NCBI RefSeq assembly: GCF_015244675.1
Contig: NZ_JABCQO010000001.1
Span: 1 to 64,000 of the forward strand
Source: Gluconobacter cerevisiae
GTDB taxonomy: Bacteria; Pseudomonadota; Alphaproteobacteria; Acetobacterales; Acetobacteraceae
Direction: 5' to 3'
Length of the DNA stretch: 64,000 bases
In this document: positions 16,384 through 24,911 of the stretch, piece by piece
Numbering within the stretch: position 1 is the stretch's first letter
How the letters are laid out: every line of letters starts with the position of its first letter
The notes under the pieces: generated by a model
Database searches by the model: none
What the model was told of the DNA's origin: nothing
What the model saw: only the letters and a program-made list of their open reading frames with translations
Position numbers and translations under genes: made by a program

Positions 16384-19300
16384 ACCGCGGTCGTCGCGGC
16401 CAAAGAAGCGGGCATAAAGCGTCGGCAGGACAAACAGCGTCAGCAGCGTGGAGGAAATCAGCCCTCCGATCACGACAGACGCCAGAGGCCGCTCCACTTC
16501 CGCGCCTGATCCGCCTGAAAACGCCATCGGAAAAAAGCCCAGACTGGCTACGGATGCCGTCGCCAGAACGGGCCGCAACCGGCTCCGGGCAGCCTGAAAC
16601 GCGGCATCCGCTGCTGCCAGTCCCTCTTCCCGGAACACGCGGATCTGGCTGACCAGCACCACACCGTTCAGGATCGCCACGCCAAACAGGGCGATGAACC
16701 CGATCCCCGCCGCAATGCTGAACGGCAACCCACGCAGGGCCAGCATGAAAATGCCGCCCGTCGCCGCCATCGGCAGATTGGCAAACACCAGAGAGGCTGC
16801 GCCAAACGACCCCAAGGCCGCCACGAGCAGCAGGAAAATCAGCGCCAACGCTATCGGCACGACAATGAACAGACGGTGCAGTGCCGATTGCAGATTCCGG
16901 AACTGCCCGGCCCAGACCATCCGGTAGCCCTGCGGCAGTTTCACATTCTGCGCCACCGCTTTCTGCGCAGCCGCCACGAACGAACTGACGTCTCGCCCGC
17001 GGATATTAGCCTGCACGATCACCCGACGATGGATGTTGTCCCGATCAATGCGCGGCACACCATCCGACAGCACAATGTCCGCGACCTGTGACAGCAGAAC
17101 CCAGCCTTTTCCATCGGCCCGGCGCACCTGCAGATGCCCGATCCTGTCCGGCGAACTGACCGCATCCGCCCGCAGACGCACCTGCGTGGGAATGATCGCG
17201 CCCTGCACCGTCACGGGCTTGCCAACATGCCCGCCCACGGCCTCCACCACTGCCAGGATGTCCGGCACCGCGACCCCGAGCCGGGCTGCCGCATCGCGGT
17301 TCACATCGATATGCAGGAACGGCACCGTCCCGCTTCCCTGCAACGCCACATCCGCCGCGCCCTGCACGGTTTGCAGCGTCGTGACAACCTGTCCGGCAAT
17401 CCGGTTCAACTCCGCCAGGTCATCGCCGTAGATCGAAATTGCAAGCTGTGTCCTGACTCCGGCGAGCAGATCGTCCATTCGCATCTGAATCGGCTGCGAC
17501 CACGAATACGCTGCATCTGGCAGCGTTTTCTGCAGGGCGTCATTGATTTTCGTGACCAGTTCCGTCTGGGTGGATGCCGTTTTCCACTCGTCGTGGGGTC
17601 TCAGGAAAACGAACGTATCGGTCTCGTTCGTTCCCATCGGATCGGTAGGGATTGCCGCCGTCCCCGTGCTGCTCACAACCGTCCGGACTTCGGGGAAAGA
17701 GCGCAGGATCTTTTCCTCCGCCGTCACACTGGCCAGCACTGTCTCCAGCGAGGCTCCGGGGAGGCGCGTCGAGGTCACGACCAGCGAGCCCTCTTCAAGC
17801 TGCGGTACGAACTCGCCCCCCAGCCGCCCGCCGATCAGCACCGCCGTGATAAATGCGACACCCGTGACGATCAGCAGCCGCCCACTATGGTGCTCGGTCC
17901 AGCGCAAAGCGGGCTCGTAATACCGACGCACAGTCCGGACAAACACGGTTTCCCGATCCGCCTGAACCTTGCGCATCAGCATTGCAGCAAGAACCGGCAC
18001 ACAGACGAAGCAGTAAATCAACGACGCCAGCAGGGCCATGATAACCGTCTGGGCCATCGGCCGGAACATCTTGCCCTCGATGCCCTGAAGCGTGAGCACC
18101 GGCAGATAGACCATGATGATAACGAAAATCGCGAAACTCACCGGCCGTATCACAGCGCGCGCCGCGTCCGCTGTCAGCGCGGCAAAAGGTTTCCCCTCCC
18201 GGTTCTCGCCGCGCTCGACCATGATGTGTTCCACCACGACAAGCGAGCTGTCCACGATCATCCCGAAATCGATCGCACCCAGACTCAGCAGATTGGCCGA
18301 CACGCCAAACAGCCGCATCCCCGCCATCGCCGCAACCAGCGACGCCGGAATGACGGACACGATCACCAGCGCCGCCCGCCAGTCACCCAGAACGACCACC
18401 AGCACGAACAGCACCAGAGCCGCGCCAATCAGCAGGTTTTCCTTGACCGTATGGATGGTCTGACCCGTCAGATCCGCCCGGCTGTAGAAAGGCTCCAGTG
18501 TGACACCCGGCGGCAGGGACTGGCGGATGGTCGGCAGGGCACGCCGGATCGCATCCAGCGTCGCATTCGAACTCGCGCCGGTCCGCATCATCACAACGCC
18601 AATGACCGCCTCGCCCTTCCCGTCCCGCGTTACTGCCCCGAGCCGTGTGCGCGGTCCTGCGGACACAACACCCATGTCCCGCAGCCGGATCACATGACCA
18701 TTCGCGCCAAGCTTCACGGGGATGGCGCCAAAATCCGCGAGACTGCCCACCAATGCGCGCCCGACCACGACATTCTGCTCGGCATGATGCGCAATCCAGC
18801 CACCACCCGACGAGGCGTTGTTCGTGTCCACGGCCTGAACGATATCGCCGATCGAAACCCCAAACGCCCGCATCCGCGCCGGATCGACGGACACCTGATA
18901 TGTCTCGACCGATCCACCATTGACGTTGACATCCACCACGCCCGGCACCAGCCGGAGCTGCGGCACTACCGTCCAGGTCATGAGCCGGTTCAGCTCCATC
19001 AGCGACAGGCCACCGCCCCGGATCTGGAGCTGCATGATCTCGCCCATGCCGGTCGCAAGCGGCCCCATCGACACACTTACGCCCGGTAGCGTGATGCTGT
19101 CCCGTGCCGCCTGCAAACGCTCCGAAACCCGCGTCCGGTCCAGATCAATATCCGTCGCATCATCGAACTGGAGATAGACCGCCGACACCCCCGTCCGCGA
19201 CACGGACCGTAGATCCGTCACGCCCGGGATTCCGGTCAGACTGGCTTCGACGGGAAAGGTGATAAGTTTTTCGACTTCTTCCGTCGCCAACCCCGGCGCC

Positions 19301-19443
19301 GTGACGGAGACCATGACCTGTTTAGGCGAAATATCCGGCACAGGCTCGACCGGCAGACCCGGCACGGTCATGATCCCGCCGATCATCAGCGCGACGAGCA
19401 GGCCCAGCAGGACAAAACGATTGGACTGAAAGAAACGCAGCAT
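16366..19443 (-). CDS. czcA: Heavy-metal RND efflux permease (CzcA/CusA family)
   Basis: Inner-membrane proton-driven pump of the HME-RND family, 1025 aa, typical length. The family signature in helix 4, IDFGMIVDSSLVVVEH, keeps D392, D398 and E405, equivalent to the proton-relay acids of CzcA. N-terminal helix followed by PVEPVPDISPKQVMV is standard. The divalent/monovalent choice (Co/Zn/Cd versus Cu/Ag) cannot be settled: I did not find the paired Met residues typical of CusA near the porter cleft, which mildly favours a Czc/Ncc-type substrate. Third gene of a minus-strand operon after the outer-membrane factor and adaptor, 9 bp downstream of the latter. Confidence 0.93.
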   Translation of the reverse strand: MLRFFQSNRFVLLGLLVALMIGGIMTVPGLPVEPVPDISPKQVMVSVTAPGLATEEVEKLITFPVEASLTGIPGVTDLRSVSRTGVSAVYLQFDDATDIDLDRTRVSERLQAARDSITLPGVSVSMGPLATGMGEIMQLQIRGGGLSLMELNRLMTWTVVPQLRLVPGVVDVNVNGGSVETYQVSVDPARMRAFGVSIGDIVQAVDTNNASSGGGWIAHHAEQNVVVGRALVGSLADFGAIPVKLGANGHVIRLRDMGVVSAGPRTRLGAVTRDGKGEAVIGVVMMRTGASSNATLDAIRRALPTIRQSLPPGVTLEPFYSRADLTGQTIHTVKENLLIGAALVLFVLVVVLGDWRAALVIVSVIPASLVAAMAGMRLFGVSANLLSLGAIDFGMIVDSSLVVVEHIMVERGENREGKPFAALTADAARAVIRPVSFAIFVIIMVYLPVLTLQGIEGKMFRPMAQTVIMALLASLIYCFVCVPVLAAMLMRKVQADRETVFVRTVRRYYEPALRWTEHHSGRLLIVTGVAFITAVLIGGRLGGEFVPQLEEGSLVVTSTRLPGASLETVLASVTAEEKILRSFPEVRTVVSSTGTAAIPTDPMGTNETDTFVFLRPHDEWKTASTQTELVTKINDALQKTLPDAAYSWSQPIQMRMDDLLAGVRTQLAISIYGDDLAELNRIAGQVVTTLQTVQGAADVALQGSGTVPFLHIDVNRDAAARLGVAVPDILAVVEAVGGHVGKPVTVQGAIIPTQVRLRADAVSSPDRIGHLQVRRADGKGWVLLSQVADIVLSDGVPRIDRDNIHRRVIVQANIRGRDVSSFVAAAQKAVAQNVKLPQGYRMVWAGQFRNLQSALHRLFIVVPIALALIFLLLVAALGSFGAASLVFANLPMAATGGIFMLALRGLPFSIAAGIGFIALFGVAILNGVVLVSQIRVFREEGLAAADAAFQAARSRLRPVLATASVASLGFFPMAFSGGSGAEVERPLASVVIGGLISSTLLTLFVLPTLYARFFGRDDRGAPEQS

Positions 19444-19452
19444 GAAACCCGC

Positions 19453-20616
19453 TCAGTCCGTATCCAGCCCGCTGACGAGCGACATGGATTTCAGGGCGAA
19501 ACTGCCTTCCGTCACCACAGCGTCTCCCACCTTCAGATTACCCTGCACAACGGCACTCTCATCCGTAGCGAGCCGGACCCGGACCTCGCGCGGCGCATAC
19601 CGGCCTTCCGACGTCTGGACATAGACAAGATCACGCCCCTCGATCGTCTGCACCGCATCGGCCGGGACGATCATGCCCTCAACAGCCTCGCTGGTTTCAA
19701 GGGTCGCATCCAGCATGACGCCGGGCCTCAGGAACGCCACAGGTCGGTCCACGACACACACAACCTTGACCAGCCCCGTCGCCGGGTCTGCAACGCCATC
19801 AATCGTCGTGATCTTCGCACGGAACGGCTCGACCCGCGCATTGCCCGAAGGCCGGACCGTCACGACACTTCCCAAACCCAGCCGGGACACCTCGTCCGGC
19901 CGCAGATCCGCAACGATCCAGACGCCTGACAGATCCACGACCGTCGCCACGGCCTGTCCCGGTGTAACGTCGGACGCCACAGAGGTCTGGATGGACTGGA
20001 CCACACCTCGCACCGGCGAAATGAGCGTGGAGGCTTCATCCTGCACGATCTTCTCCGTCACGGAAGTGAACTCTTCCGTCAGGCGATGCTCGATCAGCCC
20101 GATATCCGCTTCCCGCGCCACGACCGTGCTGCGGGCCTGCTGCACCGCCGCCTGACGTCGCCGTACTTCCCCGACCGACACCGTACTGCCCACAAGCGCC
20201 TGCCCCCGGCGGTAGGCCAATTCGGCCTCTCCGAGCGTTGCCTTTGCCGAGGCCAGAGCTGCCTGATCCTGCTCCATCTGAAGATGCAGCACATGCAGCG
20301 AATGATCGGTGTAATCAATGAGTGCCTGCCCCGGCTCCACGGTCTGCCCCGGTGTCACCCTGACCGCCGTGACCTTGCCGTCTCCGCTCGCACGGATCAC
20401 GACTGTCCGTGACAGATCTGCGCTCACCTGAGCCAGCGCCGACACCGTGTCATGCAGCGTCCCCTGTCGGACGGCCGCAGTCCGCAGATGCTCCGCATCC
20501 CGCGCCTGCGCCCCCAGTGTCAGGGGTTGCATCCAGCCCGGCGTTTCAGCCGCATGCGCACAATTCAGAGCACATGCAGCCACCCCGACAAGCAGAAAAC
20601 GTGAAAAGCGGCTCAT
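19453..20616 (-). CDS. czcB: Periplasmic adaptor (membrane-fusion protein) of metal RND pump
   Basis: 387 aa HlyD/CusB-type adaptor linking the RND pump to the outer-membrane factor. Signal peptide RFLLVGVAACALNCAHA, then a barrel-sandwich half (VIRASGDGKVTAVRVTPGQT), a coiled-coil hairpin around residues 110-190, the second lipoyl half (LISPVRGVVQSIQTSVASDV) and a beta-barrel with GVWIVADLRPDEV. The start at 20616 forms a 4-base ATGA overlap with the upstream gene. A longer open frame to 21003 is rejected as out-of-frame sequence of that gene. No His-rich N-terminal metal-binding region, which is often seen in CzcB, is present. Confidence 0.9.
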   Translation of the reverse strand: MSRFSRFLLVGVAACALNCAHAAETPGWMQPLTLGAQARDAEHLRTAAVRQGTLHDTVSALAQVSADLSRTVVIRASGDGKVTAVRVTPGQTVEPGQALIDYTDHSLHVLHLQMEQDQAALASAKATLGEAELAYRRGQALVGSTVSVGEVRRRQAAVQQARSTVVAREADIGLIEHRLTEEFTSVTEKIVQDEASTLISPVRGVVQSIQTSVASDVTPGQAVATVVDLSGVWIVADLRPDEVSRLGLGSVVTVRPSGNARVEPFRAKITTIDGVADPATGLVKVVCVVDRPVAFLRPGVMLDATLETSEAVEGMIVPADAVQTIEGRDLVYVQTSEGRYAPREVRVRLATDESAVVQGNLKVGDAVVTEGSFALKSMSLVSGLDTD

Positions 20617-21908
20617 GGAATGGTTCCCGTCGCAATGCCCATCCGGATAACGGCCGCATGCCAGGCAATCTCCGCACGATTCAGATCCAGAAGCGCACGA
20701 TACGCGTCCGTCCGGGCCCGCAGCGCCTCGATCAGCGGCGTCTCGCCCACCCGCCAGGACCGCTCCATCCCGTCCGCCCGGTGCAGCATGGAACTGGCTT
20801 CGATGCGGGCATTGGAGCGCGCGCCGGTCGCTGCCACCAGCCGCGCCCGGACCTGCGCCATTTCGTTGCGTACAGCCCGACGCGCCTCGACCTCCTGTCT
20901 TGTCGCAGCCGCCATGCGGTCCCGGGCCGCTGATTCCTGCGGCGTATTCGTTACTGCACTTGGCAAAGGCACCCGCAGATTGACGCCCACCTGCGTGTCC
21001 CACGGACTGCCGTACTGCCCCTGGTCAATCGCATCGACACCCACTTCGGGGTTGGGCATGAAGCTCCTGCGGACCAGCTTCATCTGGTTCTGCGCGGCAA
21101 TCACGGCCTGATGCGTCGCCCGCACCCGTGGATCAATATCCTCGACCCAGCGTCCGTCATTCGCCCGTGTCAGCGCCAGCCAGTGGTCATCCGCCTGCGT
21201 GATGTCCGGCACCCCCGGCAAACCCGTCAGGGTTCGCAACTGGCTCGCGGTGGTTTCGATTTCCTCAGCGGCCATGTCGGCTTCGGTCCGGGCCTGAGCG
21301 AGCTGGGCCTCTACGGCCTGCTGGTCCGACATCGCCGTCTCGCCCGCATGTCCGGCCCGTTGCACATCCGCTTCGATCCGGCGCAAGGCGGTCACCGTGG
21401 CCAGTGCGGCGGTCTGCCGACGCATCGCCATAATCGCGGCCCCGGTTGCATCCACGACCCGCACTGCAACAGACATGCGCTCCACATCCAGGCGAACGGT
21501 CGCGGTTTTGGCTTCGGCCTTCGCGACATTCTCGGTCGCGGTTCCCTGCCCGGGCAGCCAGAGCGGCACCGAAACACCTCCCTGCCAGGTGATGTACCCG
21601 TGATTGTCCCCACTGATACGGTCATCGTAGTACTGGCCATTCAGCGTCGGGCCGCCCGCGAACCAGGATTGCGCCGCCTTCGCCCGCGCGTCCGCGGACT
21701 CCTGATTGGTCTCAAGCTCAATCCGGATGGGGTCGTTTTTCCAGGCTGCGGCAATCGCATCATGCATCGAAAGCGGTGCCGTCATACTCCCTTCGGCACG
21801 GCCATTTTCTGCGCCCGAAACGCAGATTACAGCCACAAATGCCACGCTAGCCAGCAGCCAGCGCGACCCTCCTGCACACCGCGCAACGCAAAGGGAATGA
21901 AATGCCAT
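20613..21908 (-). CDS. czcC: Outer-membrane factor of metal RND pump (TolC family)
   Basis: 431 aa TolC-superfamily protein, first gene of the czcCBA-type operon. It has an export signal (WLLASVAFVAVICVSG), an N-terminal SMHDAIAAAWKNDP helix start typical of the family, and two long alpha-helical repeats with Ala/Gln/Glu-rich heptads (for example SDQQAVEAQLAQARTEADMA and ARDRMAAATRQEVEARRAVR). It forms the outer-membrane channel for the pump. No metal-responsive regulator (CzcRS, MerR or ArsR type) lies next to the operon. Confidence 0.88.
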   Translation of the reverse strand: MAFHSLCVARCAGGSRWLLASVAFVAVICVSGAENGRAEGSMTAPLSMHDAIAAAWKNDPIRIELETNQESADARAKAAQSWFAGGPTLNGQYYDDRISGDNHGYITWQGGVSVPLWLPGQGTATENVAKAEAKTATVRLDVERMSVAVRVVDATGAAIMAMRRQTAALATVTALRRIEADVQRAGHAGETAMSDQQAVEAQLAQARTEADMAAEEIETTASQLRTLTGLPGVPDITQADDHWLALTRANDGRWVEDIDPRVRATHQAVIAAQNQMKLVRRSFMPNPEVGVDAIDQGQYGSPWDTQVGVNLRVPLPSAVTNTPQESAARDRMAAATRQEVEARRAVRNEMAQVRARLVAATGARSNARIEASSMLHRADGMERSWRVGETPLIEALRARTDAYRALLDLNRAEIAWHAAVIRMGIATGTIP

Positions 21909-22042
21909 TCCCGTCTCATCCCTCGACCGGCAGAGCGTGTCAACGGACGGAAATGCGACTCTTTTCTCCCGCCCCGGATACGCCCCGCGGCTCCTCTGCC
22001 AATTGCTCCCCTTCTTAAAGAGCCTTATGTCTCAACGACTAA

Positions 22043-22061
22043 GAGTCATTCTCATTTAATA
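22043..22061. promoter_or_regulatory. Fur-box-like sequence
   Basis: On the minus strand this reads TATTAAATGAGAATGACTC, resembling the NAT-repeat pattern of Fur boxes (AATGAGAATGA core). It lies 32-50 bp upstream of the PiuC-like gene and in the divergent region shared with the metal RND operon. Iron repression of the dioxygenase gene would fit known behaviour of that family. Confidence 0.45.
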
Positions 22062-22092
22062 ACTGTCCTTACTTCCATAAGGCCCTACACAT

Positions 22093-22776
22093 ATGCTGAT
22101 CCATATTCCGAGTGTCCTTTCTCCCGAACAGGTCAGTCATTTCCGCAGCAGGCTGGAAGCGGCCGAATGGACGGATGGCCGCATCACTGCCGGAGAACAG
22201 TCCGCAAGAGCCAAGTTGAACCTCCAGATCCCGCAGGATTCTGCGGAATGCCGGGAACTCGGAGAAATTATCCTGCGCGCTCTGGGCCGAAATCCGACGT
22301 TTAACAGCGCGGCCCTGCCGTTGCGCGTCTATCCGCCGCTGTTCAACCGCTACGATACCGGCATGCATTTCGACGCCCATGTGGACAACGCCATCCGCCC
22401 CATTCCGGGGACCGGAATGCGCATCCGCACCGACGTCTCTTCCACGTTGTTCCTCACAGACCCAGAGGAATATGAAGGCGGAGAACTCGTCATTCAGGAT
22501 ACCTACGGCACCCAGAGCGTGAAACTTCCAGCCGGCGACATGGTACTTTACCCCTCGACCAGCCTGCACAGCGTCAATCGCATCACTCAAGGCAGCCGCT
22601 GGGCCTCCTTCTTCTGGTCCCAGTCCATGGTGCGTGATGACACAAAGCGCAGACTTCTCTACGACTTCGACTGCTCCATTATCGAAACCCGCAAAGCCCT
22701 GCCGGACAGTCACCCCGCCGTTCTGGGCCTGACATCGACCTATCACAACCTTCTCCGCCAATGGGCCGAACTCTGA
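22093..22776 (+). CDS. piuC: PKHD-type Fe(II)/2-oxoglutarate hydroxylase (PiuC/YbiX family)
   Basis: 227 aa, the standard length. The iron-binding H-x-D pair is H96-x-D98 in FDAHVDN; the distal His lies in [11 protein letters not shown] and the 2-oxoglutarate Arg in [11 protein letters not shown]. PiuC/YbiX proteins are usually iron-repressed and encoded beside a TonB siderophore receptor. Here none is adjacent, the next receptors being 2-5 kb away beyond the GGDEF gene. The protein also has the usual C-terminal [20 protein letters not shown] segment. A Fur-like box sits just upstream. Substrate is unknown for the family. Confidence 0.93.
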   Translation: MLIHIPSVLSPEQVSHFRSRLEAAEWTDGRITAGEQSARAKLNLQIPQDSAECRELGEIILRALGRNPTFNSAALPLRVYPPLFNRYDTGMHFDAHVDNAIRPIPGTGMRIRTDVSSTLFLTDPEEYEGGELVIQDTYGTQSVKLPAGDMVLYPSTSLHSVNRITQGSRWASFFWSQSMVRDDTKRRLLYDFDCSIIETRKALPDSHPAVLGLTSTYHNLLRQWAEL

Positions 22777-23096
22777 ACCCACAGAAAATTTTCATGAGAA
22801 GATACACTCCGACAGAGGTGTTTTTAACCAAAACAAGCACCTCTACGGACACATATAAAAATAGAAAAGCGGGTTCTCAATCGTGTGTCAGAGGCACTAT
22901 GAAAGATCAGATTCCCTCACAGAAATGATGAAAAACATTCTCTCCAGAATAGGTTAAATAAAAACTGACATTATCTCCAAAAACATCCCCAAACATGTTC
23001 GGAGAAGATTGATACAAAAGACCCAGACAGCCTTTTAACGAACGTTTAATTATTGTAGGATACTAATCAGTTCTCCTATCGAGAGAGTCAATCCAG
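22777..23096. other. Intergenic region upstream of the GGDEF-EAL gene
   Basis: 320 bp, AT-rich, without a credible gene. It has a small dyad AACG-AA-CGTT at 23037-23046, about 50 bp before the next start, within a likely promoter region. No terminator with a T tract is visible after the PiuC gene. Confidence 0.5.
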
Positions 23097-24857
23097 GTGA
23101 TGGAAAAGCAAAAGGATGATTTCAGGAAAAGTCTGAATTCTGTCCAAAACTGGCCTCAAGGAGCCCGGGATGACTTTGTCCTTCACGCTCTGGACTGCTC
23201 CGCCATTGTTGCCATTACCGATACACGTGGTCGCATTCTTTCCGTTAACAGCCGCTTCGAGGAAATCAGCGGCTACACTCGTGAAGAGCTGATCGGAAAC
23301 GACCACCGCATGCTGCGGTCGAAGCAGCATGACAAGAAATTCTTCCGCCAGATGTATCGCACAATTGCCTCAGGCAATGTCTGGCACGGCGAAATCTGTA
23401 ACCGTCGCCAGGATGGTAGTCTTTACTGGGTCGATACCACAATTGTGCCCCATGTTTCAGACAATGGAAAAGTCACGAGCTACGTAGCCATTCGCTTTGA
23501 CATAACAGATCGAAAACAAGCAGAAAATCATCTGAAATCAAGTCGCAAAAAATTACAGAAAGTCGTCAATACCGACTTTCTGACCAAGATTTCAAACCGG
23601 CTGCATTTCTCACATATTCTACGCAAAACCCTCCGCGCGAGCACCGCAAGCCATATCTGTCTGGCGCTGCTCGACGTGGACACCTTCAAGACAATCAATG
23701 ATACTTCAGGGCATGATTCCGGCGATCGTCTGCTTCGTAAAGTTGCCGAGAAACTTCAAGCATTCGAAAACGACAACTGCTTTATCGCTCGCATTGGAGG
23801 AGACGAATTTGCGGTTCTCATGACAGGTGAAACACCAAGCCTGTTTGAAACGGTTCTTCTGGACATCCTGAAGCAGATGCGGTTCAGCCTTCGCAACAGA
23901 ACCGTGACGCATGCCTGTACAGTCAGTATCGGTTATGTTTGCGTCCCTCTCTCCGGTGCGCGGGAAAAAACCCTTCTGAAATGCGCCGATCTGGCCCTTT
24001 ATGCGGCCAAAACCGGCGGTCGGAACCGTGTCCGGGAATACCATCCCGCCATGGAAGAAAAGCTGGACCTCGCGGCGCGTCTGCGTCGTCGTGTCCAGAC
24101 AGGATTACGCGACCAGAGCATCACGGTGTTCTATCAACCCATTTTTTCCCTGAGCGTCCCCGGACGTATTTCATTCGAAGCTCTCCTGCACTGGGACCAC
24201 CCACAGCACAAAGTGCTTTCTCCGCAATATTTCCCGGAGGTTTTTGAAGATCACAGTCTGACCATGACCCTGAATACTTTCGTGACGCACAGGGTCATGG
24301 AAGATATGAGCAGACTGCGTGAACAGAACGTCCGTTTTGAGCGCATCGCCATCAACATCACATCCTGCGATTTCGAGAACACCGACTTTTTCCGAAAACT
24401 CGACAGCCTCGCGGACGACATGAATGTTCCGCTTAATTCCCTGGCGCTCGAAATTACCGAAAACATCTTCTCCCGGCCGCACCATCAGCAGGTCGAACGC
24501 GAACTCGATACCTTGCATCGCAAGGGAGTTCAGATTTCACTGGACGATTTCGGCACGGGATTTGCGTCCCTGACCCACCTCAAAACCATCACGTTCGATT
24601 ACGTCAAGATCAACCGTGCGTTTGTGTCCGGACTGGAACGTCACGGTACGGATGCGGCAATTATCAGGGGCGTGATCGACATCGTCCACAGCCTTGGCCG
24701 CAAGGTTGTCGCCGAAGGCATCAGGAGCGCCTCGCAGGTTCGTGCGCTGCTGGAGATGGAATGTGATTTCGTGCAGGGAGATTTTCTGTGCGAAGCGGTG
24801 CCGGTCATGGACATCCCGGCCGCACTGGAAAAAATCCGCTACAAGGCACTTCTGTAA
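23097..24857 (+). CDS. PAS-GGDEF-EAL cyclic-di-GMP signalling protein
   Basis: 586 aa cytoplasmic, no membrane segment. PAS domain about 30-140, resembling flavin-binding PAS domains of NifL type (ITDTRGRILSVNSRFEEISG and GNVWHGEICNRRQDGSLYW); GGDEF domain about 155-315 with intact G234-G-D-E-F238; EAL domain about 325-580 with intact E361-A-L363, LEITEN, DDFGTG 483-488, K504 and VAEGI. Both cyclase and phosphodiesterase catalytic residues are kept, so either activity is possible. The inhibitory RxxD site five residues before GGDEF is absent (NDNC). This architecture matches the redox/oxygen-sensing DGC and PDE proteins that control cellulose synthesis in acetic acid bacteria. Monocistronic. 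Confidence 0.93.
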   Translation: MMEKQKDDFRKSLNSVQNWPQGARDDFVLHALDCSAIVAITDTRGRILSVNSRFEEISGYTREELIGNDHRMLRSKQHDKKFFRQMYRTIASGNVWHGEICNRRQDGSLYWVDTTIVPHVSDNGKVTSYVAIRFDITDRKQAENHLKSSRKKLQKVVNTDFLTKISNRLHFSHILRKTLRASTASHICLALLDVDTFKTINDTSGHDSGDRLLRKVAEKLQAFENDNCFIARIGGDEFAVLMTGETPSLFETVLLDILKQMRFSLRNRTVTHACTVSIGYVCVPLSGAREKTLLKCADLALYAAKTGGRNRVREYHPAMEEKLDLAARLRRRVQTGLRDQSITVFYQPIFSLSVPGRISFEALLHWDHPQHKVLSPQYFPEVFEDHSLTMTLNTFVTHRVMEDMSRLREQNVRFERIAINITSCDFENTDFFRKLDSLADDMNVPLNSLALEITENIFSRPHHQQVERELDTLHRKGVQISLDDFGTGFASLTHLKTITFDYVKINRAFVSGLERHGTDAAIIRGVIDIVHSLGRKVVAEGIRSASQVRALLEMECDFVQGDFLCEAVPVMDIPAALEKIRYKALL

Positions 24858-24869
24858 AGGCCTTGTAGC
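24838..24869. terminator. Hairpin between convergent GGDEF-EAL and TonB genes
   Basis: GCTACAAGGC and GCCTTGTAGC form a perfect 10-bp stem around a 12-nt loop that includes the stop codon of the GGDEF-EAL gene. Its place between two convergent genes suggests a terminator, although no T tract follows on either strand. Confidence 0.5.
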
Positions 24870-24911
24870 GGGAAAGTCTGGCGGGAACTTCAGCCCGTCA
24901 GGTCCTGTTAT

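Noticed and set aside
14646-16433. Minus-strand open frame of 595 codons opposite the porin
   Set aside because: Shadow of the porin; the plus strand gives a signal peptide, coiled coil and barrel.
17134-19089. Plus-strand open frame of 651 codons opposite czcA
   Set aside because: Low-complexity Arg/His/Asp sequence; czcA carries intact RND motifs.
20617-21003. N-terminal extension of the czcB adaptor
   Set aside because: The extension is out-of-frame czcC sequence with Gly/Ala-rich composition; the ATGA overlap at 20613-20616 gives a proper signal peptide.
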